Assembly: GCA_917880885.1 (NCBI GenBank)
Contig: OU862922.1
Location: forward strand, 20,088,627 to 20,152,626
Direction of reading: 5' to 3'
Source: Limnephilus marmoratus
Lineage: Eukaryota; Arthropoda; Insecta; Trichoptera; Limnephilidae
DNA length: 64,000 nt
The stretch's first letter is position 1. The number at the start of each line of letters is the position of its first letter. Below the pieces are notes generated by a model that worked only from the letters and a program-made list of their open reading frames with translations, did not search any database and was not told the DNA's origin. The translations under genes were made by a program, and so were the position numbers. This document shows, one piece after another, positions 35,721 to 47,863 of the stretch.

Positions 35721-38700
35721 CACATTTCTTCTGAATCGAAGTCATGATATCCCGAAGCACTTCCTGAATGTAGTTGATCAAAACAATAATATGTACAAAT
35801 ATTCAAAGCTTACCTATGATGCATATCGGTTTTCTGATGAATCGCAGTCTGCCGCAACAGCCCATGTACTTGGATCTGCAGCCAGCAGACCACAGCCGGA
35901 CAAGGTACTCCACACCGAAGAACACCACGAGGCAGATTTCCTGGAAGAACAATGCATATGGCTTTACCCATACTTTAAACAGACCAATCCAATACAGAAA
36001 TCATAATTTAAATTGGTGAAATTATATGTACAAGTTTTTATTATTTAACACAGTGAAAAAGTGATGGTGGGTCTCTACGATGAAAACAGCGTTTTGAGCA
36101 GAAAATAAATTTGTGACGAATTTCTTTGGATTTTTTTCATCGTCAGTCGTGCCACGAGTTGTATTATCGTGTAATATGGTGATAATGGCTTGTAAAAATA
36201 CAGAAAGCTATCTATATAGGTTCGATTATTTTTCCAAATTTCTTCAATAAAAAATGTATGTACAATACGAAAATTAACCCTTGAAATTGTGCCAGGGTTA
36301 AAATGCCAATCGTTCGCTGTACGCCAGCTGACATTATTTTTTGTAATAACTTACGTTTATTACGGCAAAATGATGTTTTTGTACATTGTAACGTCTTACT
36401 AGATAATGTTTCAGGAGCATTAACAAAAATATATACATCAATCGTAGTTTCATACGTGGTTTCCCCAAGACCTACTTAAACTTGATTTTTCTAAGAATAC
36501 TCTCTAATTTTATAAAAAAATCATGTAATGAAGACGTACAATTATATTCTAGATTTTTATTATAGTTTTGAGCCAAATAAACGTTCTTCGCAATAAAAAA
36601 AATGTATGAAGATTACATGTTAATAAATACCTATTATTAGTACCATGAGCATGATTTTGAAAATAAAAAAAATATGATATTTGACACGAAATTTGCGACG
36701 CGTCTTTTCAAAGATAAACAACAAGGAACTCCAGTGAAAAATATCATGGCTTTAAAAAAATATGTTCATACAGACCAAGAAACGCTGATTCTGAATATAT
36801 AAGTTTTTTTCATAATATTAAACGTGGAGTTCGTAAAAAAATATTAAAAAGTGCATTTTTTAACGTCTCGTTAAAATACACTGTAAAGTTGGTACGATTG
36901 AATGGTTAGTGCTGACGTCACGCGCCACCAGTCATTGTATCACATTGTATTGAAATCAATTGAAATGTAGGTATGGCAAAAGCCATCAGTATTAACAACA
37001 TTTCATGTTATTCTTTATTTCGTACTGTTTATAGAGATTTAGTTGTATTGTTTATTGAAACAATATTTAAGCCTAAATAATATAATATCAAAAATAGAGG
37101 TATCTATATTAGTTAATCTCTATTATTTAAAATATTGAAAAACTACTGCACAAAAAAAATAGTAAAATGCTTCTTTTAGAGAGAATACTTCGAACAACGG
37201 AACAACGGATTTCAAAATGGCGGCAGTAGATCAGCTGATTGCCCAATCCCATACTAATTTTTCAGGAGTGATGACGTCACACGATTTACCATATTTCCGG
37301 TGGTTTTCGTGGGGTCTTGAAAAATTAAAACTTTGACAATTATTTTAACTATTAAAACTAACTCTAAAAATAAAAATGCAGTTACTTAAGTTAGAAGGTC
37401 ATTATTAAAAAAAAAGAAATTGGACTGGAGTTCTCTATTAATGTTTGCTATTAGTGACAAACTAGATACTTTGTTTCCTTGCTTAGTGAACGCAATTAAT
37501 TTTAGTACACCTACTAGAAGCATTTTTAAAATTTTAATCAAGGCAAGTGCGGTGAACTACCAAGAAATTCACGGTGGATTTCAAGGCACACTAGGAAAAT
37601 ATCCTCCCTATTCTTATCTACTCCTGGTTTGTCAAGAAATTCAGATGAGAATGCTTTATAAAGAGTAATTAAGCTAATTGTAATAAGTTATCAAAAGCGA
37701 TAAAGAATATCTGAACCAAAATGCGATTCATCTAATGATCTAATCCATAAATTCTCAACATGGGCGATAACGAACCCTTGTGGGCATTTGAGACTTTCAG
37801 TGGGGGCGGTAGAATTCCCAGAGAAAACTAGGGGGCATTGAGATGGCATAGTGAGGGCGTGGGCAGGTAAAAAAATACGAATAAAAGACCAAAAACCGCT
37901 TATCACGTACGAATAATCTAACGTGTATTATTATTATTAAGAATTGACATTGACTACATAATCACGATTACAAGAATGAAGGAGGTAGCAACCCGGTACC
38001 GCCCCCCCTCCCGTTGGACTAAATATAAGTGGGCGGTGGGCAAAGTAAGATTGTGAACCCATGATCTAATCCAAAACAGAAATGGTTGACCCAAATATTA
38101 GAAGTTATAGGTACATATATAAAAAATAAATCTACTCTCAATCATTAGGGAATGACTTACCCGAGTTACCCTACTGGACACTTAAAGTATTTTTGCGATA
38201 TTTTCTAAAAATTTTTATGGAAAATTTGTATTTTTTTTTTTAAATAACTTCATGCATGTATGTATGAATGTATACTTGGCTGTTGTATCCATTAACTTCC
38301 TATATTAGACAGCTTGAGAAGTGTTGGGTATCTTCGAAAAAATTTATGGTTCGATTGGTTACTGTTTTTATTTATTTGGCTGTCTAAAAAATTTACGAAG
38401 TTTATTATAATGGACCGACATTCTTATTAGGCTACCGCCCTATAATGGTGACTATGGCCTTCGGCCATAGTCACCGTTCGTGCCAAAGACACGAATGGCG
38501 ATAGATAATACTCTTCACAAGTTCTAACCCATCGACATATATTGAAAAAAAGCTGAATCTACTAATATAGATAATAAACTAATATAGGTAGCATGGGATG
38601 CATTTTAACTTGGCTGCATTGGGCAGTTCAGATTTAGTATGTTTTCCAAGAAAAGTGATATTTGTGCAGTGTTTGTGTTCATCTGTCTCTGGAGAGGCAG

Positions 38701-39203
38701 TCAACTAATGAAGCAAACGTAATAAAACTTGATGAGTTTAAGTATCATACGAGGATTGAACTCACCATCCAAAATAACGTCTCGTTGGCGAAATTGCTGT
38801 ACTGGTCTATCGTGGACAGGACACTGAAGATAAGGCATACTAATACGACCATGAACCTGCAACGAGAAAAAACAATATATTTATTATTTTATATTATCTT
38901 CTTCAAACACGGTAAACTTATCGTGTGGCACCATTTCAATTAAAAATAATTTTCGAGTGAACTTTATTTGTTAATTTCAACCGACGTGTTTAGGAAGCAG
39001 TGTAGATTTAAAATAAAAATATTTTTTTATCTGTTAATCCGAAGGTTGCGGTTATTTAAATATTTTAGGAAAAAACCTTTTCACAAATCATGCTGTAAAA
39101 TATTAAGATTAATTGTTTGTTTGCGTAAATACACATAAATAAATGGCCTTGTTCGTATAAAACCCAATTCTTTCAAGACATATAAATAAAAAATTGTACA
39201 CAA
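35721..39203. other. Long stretch with no recognised feature, one strong hairpin
   Basis: About 3.5 kb of AT-rich DNA. The small open frames (for example 35774-36019 and 37420-37668) have no family signature. Only the hairpin at 38447-38475 stands out. Confidence 0.35.
38447..38475. repeat. Perfect 13-bp stem hairpin
   Basis: GGTGACTATGGCC and GGCCATAGTCACC pair around the loop TTC. Isolated, function unknown; it could be the centre of an old foldback element. Confidence 0.7.
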
Positions 39204-40175
39204 TTTTTTGTATTTCTTGGGCATTAACTATGTAACAATTTCTAGACATTTTGTTTTTTGAAGAGTTTTATTAAATGTACATTTGTTACTTAAATTTAAT
39301 TTTTTCCGCGACCGGTTTCGATACAACCGTATCATTCACGAGCAGAATTAAAACTAACTTAAAAATTAAATGCAAGTACCAAAGATTAATTAGGTGGGAG
39401 TAGTGGGAGGGATGATTTTGGGGGGGAGGGGGAAAGCGGTGGGAGGAGTCAATATTATACGGAAACATGGTTAGTAAAGGAGATTTGCAAGGCGCTATTA
39501 TTTTATTCACTAAATTAATTTTAGATCTAATTTTTTTGTTTATTGCGAGCGTTTCTAAAGCGCAAAGATTAAAGTATGAATTTATATTGCGATGTTAAAA
39601 TTTTGTTTTTTCTTTATTGAAGCTATGGCCTGACTCTATTAAATGATTCGCAAATTCGGAGTAATTATTATTTCGTAAACAAAGTTCATGTTCCCTGATT
39701 CTAGTTTTGAAATTTCTAGTTGTCATTCCTACATACTGTGCGTCACAATCGTTACATTCTAAAGTGTATATCCCGTTTTTTTCAAATTTATTAGAAACAT
39801 CCTTATTATTTATCAAATTTTTTATTTTAGAATTAGTATAGAAAGCTGGAGAAATATGATCTGGTAATAAACGGGATATTTTTAAGGATAAATCGCCTGT
39901 AAAAAGGAGTTTTTTTTATATATTGGGTAGTTACCAGGTTTACTCATATTATTACCACTGTAAATGTACTTTTTTGTTAAAAAATTTGCTTGTTTCTTAT
40001 TAACTAAGCGGTCAATTATTTAACTAATTAATCCTTGGTACTTGCATAATTTTTAAGTTAGTTTTAATTCTGCTCGTGAATGATACGGTTGTATCGAAAC
40101 CGGTCGCGGAAAAATTAAATTTAAGTAACAAATGTACATTTAATAAAACTCTTCAAAAAACAAAATGTAAAAAAT
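39204..40175 (-). mobile_element. Penelope-like element with GIY-YIG domain
   Basis: Inverted arms 39248-39393 and 40022-40167 (GCGACCGGTTTCGATACAAC) flank a minus-strand coding remnant. The reverse transcriptase is missing; what remains is the C-terminal endonuclease region. Related to 31071-31971 and to the end fragment at 23341-23440. Confidence 0.85.
39595..39816 (-). pseudogene. GIY-YIG endonuclease domain of a Penelope-like element (fragment)
   Basis: The frame reads NKFEKNGIYTLECNDCDAQY, VGMTTRNFKTRIREHELCL and FANHLIESGHSF. The GIY tripeptide, the YVG tripeptide, the Arg in TRNFKTRIREH and the closing Glu/His-Asn set are all visible. Upstream (to about 40000) the frame is broken but still shows LSLKISRLLPDHISPAFYTN-like residues. 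In this family the domain nicks DNA for target-primed reverse transcription. This copy cannot act, as the polymerase part is gone. Confidence 0.87.
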
Positions 40176-40312
40176 TGTATTGGTGATTCATTGCAATATT
40201 ATAGACGCTTGCCTTTCTTGGGCGAATTGAGTATTTATACGGACAAAACTATTTATTCATATTCATATGCGTGTTTACGGACGCCAACTAATATTTTTTT
40301 ACATTAGAAACA

Positions 40313-40395
40313 CACAAGAGGCCTTGAGGAAAATAACTTCCCCCAGGCCCTATGTCATCTTAGGGGATGCAGTGTGGAGAGTTTTTTTAAAGGAA
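40313..40395 (-). repeat. Hairpin-tail fragment
   Basis: GAGGCCTTGAGGAAAATAACTTCCCCCAGGCCCTATGTCATC, cut in two here, is the reverse tail of the hairpin family (compare 3891-3960). It joins directly to the next fragment. Confidence 0.6.
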
Positions 40396-40482
40396 AGAAC
40401 ACTGCAACGCTGTCCGAAACGTTGGTTAAAGAAAGAGGTAGCGCAACATGGCATAACACCTCAAAAACAAATAACGAAAATT
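40396..40482 (+). repeat. Single arm of the hammerhead-like foldback
   Basis: ACTGCAACGCTGTCCGAAAC, then AAAGAAAGAGGTAGCGCAAC and CAAATAACGAAAAT match the minus strand of 10266-10197. The CTGATGA box is lacking. Confidence 0.65.
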
Positions 40483-41060
40483 AATGAGGTCTTTGGTCAT
40501 ATTTAAACTACTATCGTTTCTCCAATCTTTAGTCATCTTGGAACCACTTTCGTTTTTCCAAGATCGAACGGAATAAATCGATCGCATCTTGGACGAATTA
40601 GTTAAGTCTACGGACTGCTTAAATGATTTCGTTCAATTCTAAGAGCTTCGTTAGTTCACCTCCATTCATTAATAAGTCAGTTATTTTGCGTAACGAACGA
40701 CATTAATCAAAAAGTTGTGTATATTGGCGGCTTATCTGATACTCAAGATGCCGGCATAAATTGGCGACCATTGTTAACCGGCCGTAGGAATCAAATGTTT
40801 ACCGTGCCCGCAAATAACGCCAAACGACCATAGATGAAGAATTTAATCGATATCACAAGATACAGGTTTTAACTTAACTTGTCATCGCCCCCGAGCATGA
40901 CTGCAGGCCGCTAACGAACAATCAACAGTTCATAACGACTAATGGTTCCTAATTTATTTGACGTGAACAATTGTTTGTTCGTTAGCGGTCCGCAGTTGTG
41001 CTGATCGATGATAGGTTACCGACATTATTGATAATATATCGATCGACCATGCTAGATACC
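40483..41060 (+). repeat. Older dispersed repeat (full copy of the 5.5/6.5 kb repeat)
   Basis: Begins TTAATGAGGTCTTTGG and ends ATCGATCGACCATGCTAGA, as in 5558-5605 plus 6452-6735. No coding content. Confidence 0.6.
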
Positions 41061-41640
41061 CAGGATGGCAGTTGCGTGTACTGAACTGATCAATATAAGA
41101 AGACTAGCGAAACCCAGCAATGATTCGCTATTGATAAAATATTCGACATTGTATTATCCATGTCTTCCTAGGACATTTCCGACTTCTTTTACTATTTAAA
41201 CTACTCTCTAAAAATCCCTGGCGCTAATAAGAACAACCCTTGAAATTTTCAGCGAAATTGGTCCAATAGTTTTTAAGTCTAGTTGGCTTACACATGCGAA
41301 CATTTTCTTTAATTTATAGATGATAGATTTAGAAAAAAATAGATAGTACTAATATTAGCCATTTTGTACATGTGCATTTTGCATGCAGGTGCATTTCGAT
41401 ATCGATTTTAAGTGCACCGTTTGCACTTCCGTCCCCGTGCACACTACACCTGGGTCCACGTGGCTTGACACGCGACATACTGGTTAACAGCAGTTCATGT
41501 GCTCCTAATGGAATATAAGGTCTCACTGCAAATAAAAGCACGTACCTTAAATTAGCCGCATAAATGGAGCGCTGGACATTATCGTTAATGAATATTGAAT
41601 ATTTTATGATTTTGTTTGATAACGACTAAGTATTTTAGTA
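41061..41640. other. Unclassified DNA
   Basis: Contains an RTE-like tail motif (CCAATAGTTTTTAAGTCTAG near 41262) but no clear element. Confidence 0.35.
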
Positions 41641-42110
41641 CCCGACATGCGTTGCACCCCATGCCACTCAAAGAAAGAAAGTGTTTTGATTCTGTTTATT
41701 GAAGAACTTCTAGACACATAATATTAATTGTTTTTCCGTCTGGTGAGTACACGAATAAATCAGAATGTTTTCCGATGCGTGAGCAGGCCACATACAGCTG
41801 TCAGAATCACGAATGTTCCAAATTTACCCCTTCCTATTCCCTATCGCTGCTATATCTCCTTTGCAATCCTTCCCTCTCCCCTACTCCTCCCCTCCGTGTC
41901 CTTTCCCATGCATCCCCATTCCCGCCCCCGTTCCCCTCCCCCGTTCCTCTCCCGCATCCCTTCCCCGACTATCACCCTTACGCGTCCCCCCGTCTGGCGA
42001 ACACTTTCTTCTTCCCCGCCTTGTAATTCTTCAACGAATTTTTTATACAAATTTCATAACGCCTGAGCTCACAATTATATTTTGAAACCTTCGCGGGCAT
42101 GCGCACAATA
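41641..42110 (+). repeat. C-rich LINE-end repeat
   Basis: From CCCGACATGCGTTGCACCCC through a C/T-rich tract to TTTCATAACGCCTGAGCTCA and GCGGGCATGCGCA. Opposite strand of the family at 1600-1900 and parallel to 43560-44010. The Pro-rich frames are composition artefacts. Confidence 0.6.
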
Positions 42111-42114
42111 ACTC

Positions 42115-43510
42115 TGGTACTCAACAATGGAAACTGGATTACTACGTGTATTGTCGGATATAACTCTAGCTATCGATTTGAGAAAACTGGCACTCCTTTT
42201 AGTCTTGGACATGAGTCCCGCTTTTGACACGATCGACTATGATTTTTATTAAACGATTAGAAGAATCCTTTGGTTTAAATGATGGCGTAAAGAGCTGGCT
42301 TACATCGTACTTGGGCAACCGTTTAGCTGTAAAGGTGGGAAAAAACCATTAAAAATATGAAACTCTTTCATCTGGAGTTCCCCAGGGGTCTGTTCTGGGC
42401 CCACTTCTCTTCGTAGTCTTCACAAATAATATCGCCAAATAATTTAATCATTTGGCCTTCTATCTCACTGCTACGCTGATGATCAACAAGTTTACTTTTA
42501 CTGCTTACCAGAGGAAGTAGACAGAGATGACTAGTCAATTCGTATATTGTTTCAAGGCTAGATTATTGCAACGGAATTTATGCAAGTCTCCTAAAATATC
42601 AAATCAACAAATTACAATCGGTTTTCAACGCTGCGGCAAGACTTATCATCGGCGTATCTAAATATTCCCATATTTCACAGCGTCTCAAAAATCTTCACTG
42701 GCTCAAATGTCCTGAAAGGATCTAGTTCAAGCTCTGCTGGATGGGGTTTAAGTCCCTTAACGGAATGGCTCCGGCTTACTTATCGGAATTGTGTATTCCA
42801 GAAAATTGCAACCCTTGACAGGTTGCCTGTCGAGGCGCAGCACCGTCATCAGCTATCGGAAGGTTAAAGGAACCAAAGCGCACACCAGATACTAAGTTCG
42901 GTGAGGGCGCTTTCTCGAGTGTCAGAACCTAAAGACTGGAATAGAATGCCACATGACTTAAGAATGATCACAGTCTCAGCAGAATTTAGAGCTAAACTTA
43001 AAACTCACCTTTTCAGACAGTCGCAGTCGTATCCATAAAGTCAAAAATCTTTCATCGTAACCATCACAGCCCGCGACATTGTAAATAACTAATTGGGTAA
43101 AAATGTAAAAAATTCTTATTTGTAAGCTTTTGCAGAGGCCATTTCATAAAAATTCTCCAGCTCTAAAGAATCCAAAATTTTCCAGTATTTCAAAATAAAT
43201 ATCAACTCTACCTTTGCCACTAATTTTTTCATAAATGTAATACTAACAGTGATGGGCGTAGCAAATATAAAATCGTACAATGTCCAGTGTTTTAAATAAA
43301 ATGTCCTCTGCATACAAAGGCGTATCTTCTCCAAGCATAAACTTTCTCATTAAAGTGTGTTTATCGGAAGTGACTTGCCAGGAAAGTATGTTTTCTGTAT
43401 CTATTTGTAAAAAATAAAATTAAATAGAGCCTAAGAATTCGTAACAAATTGTGCAGCGCCCTTGAGGTGATTTATCACAAAAACGGCGCTGTACAAATTA
43501 TCCAATTATT
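42115..43510 (+). mobile_element. CR1/L2-like LINE relic with RT and 3' end
   Basis: Translation with shifts gives TETGLLRVLSDITLAIDL, LLLVLDMSPAFDTIDYD (RT block), SSGVPQGSVLGPLLFVVF-like residues, then after an internal deletion near 42525 RLDYCNGIYASLL, INKLQSVFNAAARLIIG, HISQRLKNLHWL and AFSSVRTLKDWNRMPHDLR. The tail GGCGCTGTACAAATTATCCA ends near 43510. The LDYCN-AARLI-HWLP-RAFS order is diagnostic of CR1/L2-type proteins. Degenerate copy. Confidence 0.82.
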
Positions 43511-43559
43511 ATTATAAATTATTAACTCACCAAAATTTCATCGCAATTATTTTCCAAAT

Positions 43560-44010
43560 TTAGTCTGGCTATCCCCTACTGCTACTATGTCTCCATTGCA
43601 ATCCCTCCCTCCGTCATCTCACCCCCGTGTGTCCTTTCACACGTGTCTCCGTTCCAGCCCCGTTCCTTTGCTTCTTTCTTCTGTCTTTTTTCACGCATTC
43701 CCCTTCAACCTTCCCTGCCTTCAACCCACCCGCTTACCCTCTACCCTTCGTCGCTCACCACCCCTTTCCTGGATTCCTCCCCATCCTTCTCTCCCTGCCG
43801 ATAACTACATGAAATACACATATATTTTTCGATAAATCGCGCGCCAACCATTGTAATTTTTAATACAAATTTCATAACGCCCGAGCTCACCATTGCATAC
43901 AAAAACTATCGCGGGCGTGCGCATAACAACTCACAAAAGTTTCATTCAATCGGATGAATGATTTACAAAGGTATACGGACAAACAAAGAATCATTAGTTT
44001 TTATTTATAA
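43560..44010 (+). repeat. C-rich LINE-end repeat, second copy
   Basis: Parallel to 41820-42110: CTGCTACTATGTCTCCATTG, TTTCATAACGCCCGAGCTCA and GCGGGCGTGCGCATAACAAC, followed by TTTACAAAGGTATACGGACA, the RTE-like end. Confidence 0.6.
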
Positions 44011-44097
44011 AGATTAATGAAAAGTGGGTTAGAGAAACCAGTAATTCACAAAAAGTGAGTTCCACTGCTCCAAAACTGTCTAGAGCCAGTACGGCCA

Positions 44098-44222
44098 GTA
44101 AGACTATCGCCACTCCTGATATCTATGTGCAAATCTTGGAACTACATCTATGCCTGACATCTTTGTCAGAAGCGGAGAAACATTTCAACCCTTGCCTAAC
44201 TAAATACCTAATTTCTTAACAT
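44098..44222 (+). repeat. 125-base direct repeat, copy 1
   Basis: AGACTATCGCCACTCCTGAT through ACCTAATTTCTTAAC; the second copy is at 44495-44620, about 397 bases on. It may be the end of a retroelement or a local duplication. Confidence 0.8.
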
Positions 44223-44494
44223 ATATCCGGCTCGAAGGACCAAAATGTTAGGGTCTGCTTCGAGATTAATCAAATGTAAGTTTTTTAGGACTTTAAAAAC
44301 TCCAACAAGAAATTCAAGGTAGATAGAAAATTAATTTATTGGCAATAATATACAACAATCCAATCCAAATAAATTCTTAAATCCCCCCAACGGACCGACA
44401 ATATAACGTTTCCTTTTAAAGGCAAACTAATGCAGAAGAGGTAGAGAATAATTAATTCATCCTATTTATAACTTACAACAGGGTCCATTGGAGA

Positions 44495-44620
44495 GGGAAG
44501 ACTATCGCCACTCCTGACATCTATGTGCAAATCTTGGAACTACATCTATGCCTGACATCTTTGTCGGAAGCGGAGAAACATTTCAACCCTTGCTTAACTA
44601 AACACTTAATTTCTTAACAA
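44495..44620 (+). repeat. 125-base direct repeat, copy 2
   Basis: Differs from copy 1 by a few bases only. It runs straight into the LINE end at 44630. Confidence 0.8.
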
Positions 44621-44629
44621 AGACAATCG

Positions 44630-45090
44630 TACAAAAATAACATAAAAACTCCGACAGTGAATACAAGCTTTGGACAAAGGCACTATAAATATCATGCTAT
44701 AAAAGCATTCAACAGTCTTACCCTTGAAAATAAAATAGAAGAAAACAAAAATAAATTCGTACTCAAAATAAAAAAAAAATGGATTAAAGAACAAAAAAGA
44801 CAATATTATCAAAATCTCATTACATAATAAGAATAAAAGACATACACGTAACACTCAAAAACAAATATAAAACACATCATAAAAAAATACATTTTACCTA
44901 AATTATAAATTTTTATTTTTAGTTTAATTTTAGCTTTTTTTTATGCAGCATTATTTTTATATTATTTTTTAATGAATTATGTATAAATTTTGTTTAATAA
45001 AATGGAGGCCTCAGCACAGGTGAGCTACCCTGTGAGGCCGACATTGCTGAATTGTATTTAAAACTGTTAGATATTATGACAAATAAATAA
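44630..45090 (+). mobile_element. LINE ORF2 end and 3' UTR
   Basis: Frame up to 44827 with HYKYHAIKAFNSLTLENKIE, FVLKIKKKWIKEQKRQYYQN and stop. The UTR contains GGCCTCAGCACAGGTGAGCT and ACCCTGTGAGGCC, a hairpin like that in the 54-kb LINE (CCTCGGCACAGGACCCCATAG), and ends in AAATAAATAAAA. Confidence 0.75.
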
Positions 45091-45835
45091 AAAATAATTC
45101 ACTATAAGTGTTACTTACTATAATAAACTTAAAAAAATAATTTTGTATACATTCAATTCAGTGGTCGTACTCTTTAAACTACTATTGATATATGTATATT
45201 TTCTGATATTTTATTTTTCTTTGTTTTACAATTTTTTTGAGAAAAATGTGTCCTTACTGCGGTACCATGTTCTAAGGTCACATCGTACATGTTTTCCTGT
45301 TTGAAATATAAGTAAATACCTATGTTAAAATATTACAAGATTAAAATTATAAAGTTTTATCTAAAATAAAGCACAATACAAGCATTAATATTTGTTAGGT
45401 TGCAAAATTGAATCTATATTCTTCCATGCAATATCCATAATCCATATTTTAATGCTTCTTTTGTAGTCGGTTATTTTTTTGTGGTTTTTATTGCAAGAGG
45501 AGTATATTAAATAATTTTATAGAAAAGTATTGCATATTTCTTTGTCCAAAAGTCGTTTTAGTTGTAGGCTGGTGGAATGCATGTTGTAATGTGATCATGT
45601 ACCATATGTAATACTAGTATTAATATTTTCCTTAATATGATGCTAAATGTTTGTACTTTCATCTACATGTATGGATGATTATACTTAATATTTTATACTT
45701 AATATAACATCTTATGAATCTCGACTACCATAATACGGGCATTTGCCTAGCTTGGTAGTCTAAAAACCATGTAAAACAAACCTGTAACAAACAAAATGAA
45801 TAAAGAAAATTAAAAAAAAAAAGTGAACTAACTAA
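45091..45835. other. Unclassified DNA
   Basis: Ends in an A-rich tract with ACTAACTAACTAACTAACCA just before the RTE relic. Otherwise featureless. Confidence 0.35.
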
Positions 45836-46475
45836 CTAACTAACCATCACGCCGTTTCCCCAAAGGGATAGGCAGAGAGGACGGACCGCCAAACAACTCG
45901 ATCTTGGCACACACTCCTTGCCTGTTCACGTTCATACATCGTCTCACACGTGCTCTTCTATTATTTCGACTCTTCACATGGCTCCACTCAAGTATCTGAT
46001 TCACTTGGTCGTGTTGTCCATGTCTTCCTCGGGCGTCCCCGATTTCTTCTTCCATTCACATTTGCGTCATATATTCTCCTTACACGCCTTTCCTCGTTCA
46101 TTCGCTCTACATGCCCAAACCATCTGAGCGTCCCTTTTTTAATCTTACTCATCAAGCTTACATCAGCCTTGCATTCTTCGCGGATATCCACATTTCTCAC
46201 ACGATCGTACATGGTTTTACCACACATACGCCTCAGGGATCTCATTTCTACAGCATTCAGTCTACTTTCATCCTTCCTCTTCCAGTTCCATGCCTCACTG
46301 CCATACATCTGCAGGGTAGGTACCAGCACTCCATTATGGACGGCTAACTTCGCTTCTTTGGATAGCTTTTTGTTGGCGCCAACGGCGTTTAGTCCTTCAT
46401 TAATAGAGTTGCCTGCATTTACCCTTCTTTCAATATCTCTGTCAGCCCTTCCATCTCTCGTAAACATACTTCAAA
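45836..46475 (-). mobile_element. RTE-like LINE ORF C-terminus
   Basis: Minus-strand frame of 159 codons: INEGLNAVGANKKLSKEAKL, VLVPTLQMYGSEAWNWKRKD, ESRLNAVEMRSLRRMCGKTM, RVRNVDIREECKADVSL and RWFGHVERMNEERRVRRIYD. After a frameshift near 46000 it continues NNRRARVRRCMNVNRQGVCA and ends PIPLGKRRDG. This is the standard C-terminal region of insect RTE-clade LINEs. One shift, so non-functional. Confidence 0.9.
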
Positions 46476-46657
46476 TACTCATCATTCACAACATTCACAA
46501 CATTCACAACAACAAAAAAAGTGGATCTTGCGAATTGGTTCGAGTTTGTCTGTGTAAAGTTATGAGGACTGGTTTTACAGTGGAATCGCACGAGCTCCCC
46601 CTTCCGATAAGACCATATTGTAGACGAGATTGGGCTAATTCGTAATAAATTTTAATT
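46476..46657. other. Unclassified spacer
   Basis: Contains CACAACATTCACAACATTCACAACA, split here as three ACAACATTC units, and nothing else. Confidence 0.4.
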
Positions 46658-47223
46658 AACTGTTCTTTATCTAAAATGTTTCTGAAGGCGTCTACTAATA
46701 TCTACAGGAATTCCAAAAACTGAAAAAATCGAACTAATATCTATGAGAATCAAAGTGTTGACGAATATCTACAGCTCAAACTGTTGATTAATATCTATGA
46801 GAACCAAAGTGTTGACGAATATCTACAGCACTGGCAGAGGTTGGATTTGCAATTATGTATAGCATATTGGAATAACGTAATATTGCGTATGCAGTTTAAA
46901 AAACTTAATTTATGTAAGTATGTATGTAAAAATCCCTAATATCGGACTATTGGGCACATTTAGCTGATTAGTCCAACCTACGCTCTGTAGATATTAGTTC
47001 AACCTACGCTCTGTAGATATTAATCAACACTCTGAAGTTCGTAGATATTAGTTAAACATATGCGCTGTAGATATTCGTCAGACATACAGGCTTTAGATAT
47101 TCGTATCTGGAGTCATGTTTCTTATTATTTTGAAAAAAATAGGTTAGTTTTTTAATTTGTTGCTCACATTAAAAAAATTAACCTATTTTTTCAAAACAAG
47201 AAAATTTTAGATAAAGAACAGTT
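46658..47223. mobile_element. Foldback element, 20-bp TIR, repeated AATATCTACAG motif
   Basis: Perfect 20-base terminal inverted repeats AACTGTTCTTTATCTAAAAT (46658-46677, 47204-47223). Inside each end lie five spaced copies of a short motif: AATATCTACAG or AATATCTATGA at about 46697, 46735, 46764, 46789 and 46818, and CTGTAGATATT-type in reverse at about 46985, 47011, 47039, 47067 and 47091. Spacing is 25 to 38 bases. No ORF. Arrays near the ends in mirror orientation look like transposase binding sites. Confidence 0.78.
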
Positions 47224-47577
47224 ACTACAATACTCCTTAATAACATGACATAAAAAAATTACGGTTTGTCCGAAGCAATGATAGAACAAATAATTAATAA
47301 TCGTAGTACTATCGTAACACAGGACAAAATAAGAACCTAAAAATAAAAAAAATAATTTTTAATTATTTATTAGAATAGAACAAAATAAGAACGTACGAGT
47401 ACACAAAAATAATATCGCTGAAGTGATACAGTTGTTATTAGAAGTACAATGAGATAATATTGAACAGAAGTCAGTTTATTTTCAGAAATAATAAAATTCT
47501 GAGTAAACAGTAAACATGAAAAGTTCAATGAGGAGGAAACCGAAACTAAACAATTACCGGAAGCTTGAAAATATTAT
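47224..47577. other. Unclassified DNA
   Basis: No feature supported. Confidence 0.35.
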
Positions 47578-47639
47578 TTGAAATACAAAATATTTCAGTT
47601 TACATCTTGGCGAGTCAAGAAACTATTATTTCTATTTTT

Positions 47640-47863
47640 GATATTGACATTTCGTGGTGGAATTCGTAATATACTATTCATACACTTTTTTAACGGACAG
47701 AAACATGGACGGTGTTATGCCTGTTATGTTATGAGGAAAGAAAGCATCAAGACTGTCTTCGGAACCACGACCAAAACACAAGACCTACTGAGATCTGCAA
47801 AGACCAAGTTTCCTCTGGAAACAGATGGAGTATATAAACTCAGCTGTTCCGGATGTTATAAGA
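47640..47863 (+). pseudogene. Penelope-like element fragment cut by a hAT insertion
   Basis: Frame: FFNGQKHGRCYACYVMRKES, TRTQD-type residues, LLRSAKTKFPLETDGVYKLS and CSGCYK. KFPLETDGVYKL-C--C is the run into the GIY-YIG domain of Penelope-like elements (GVY for GIY). It stops at 47863, where the hAT terminus begins; the rest of the domain is not found in the next 150 bases after the hAT relic. Confidence 0.75.

Noticed and set aside
38447..38475. Intrinsic terminator-like hairpin
   Set aside because: Bacterial-type terminators are not expected in this genome; the hairpin is kept as a structural repeat only.
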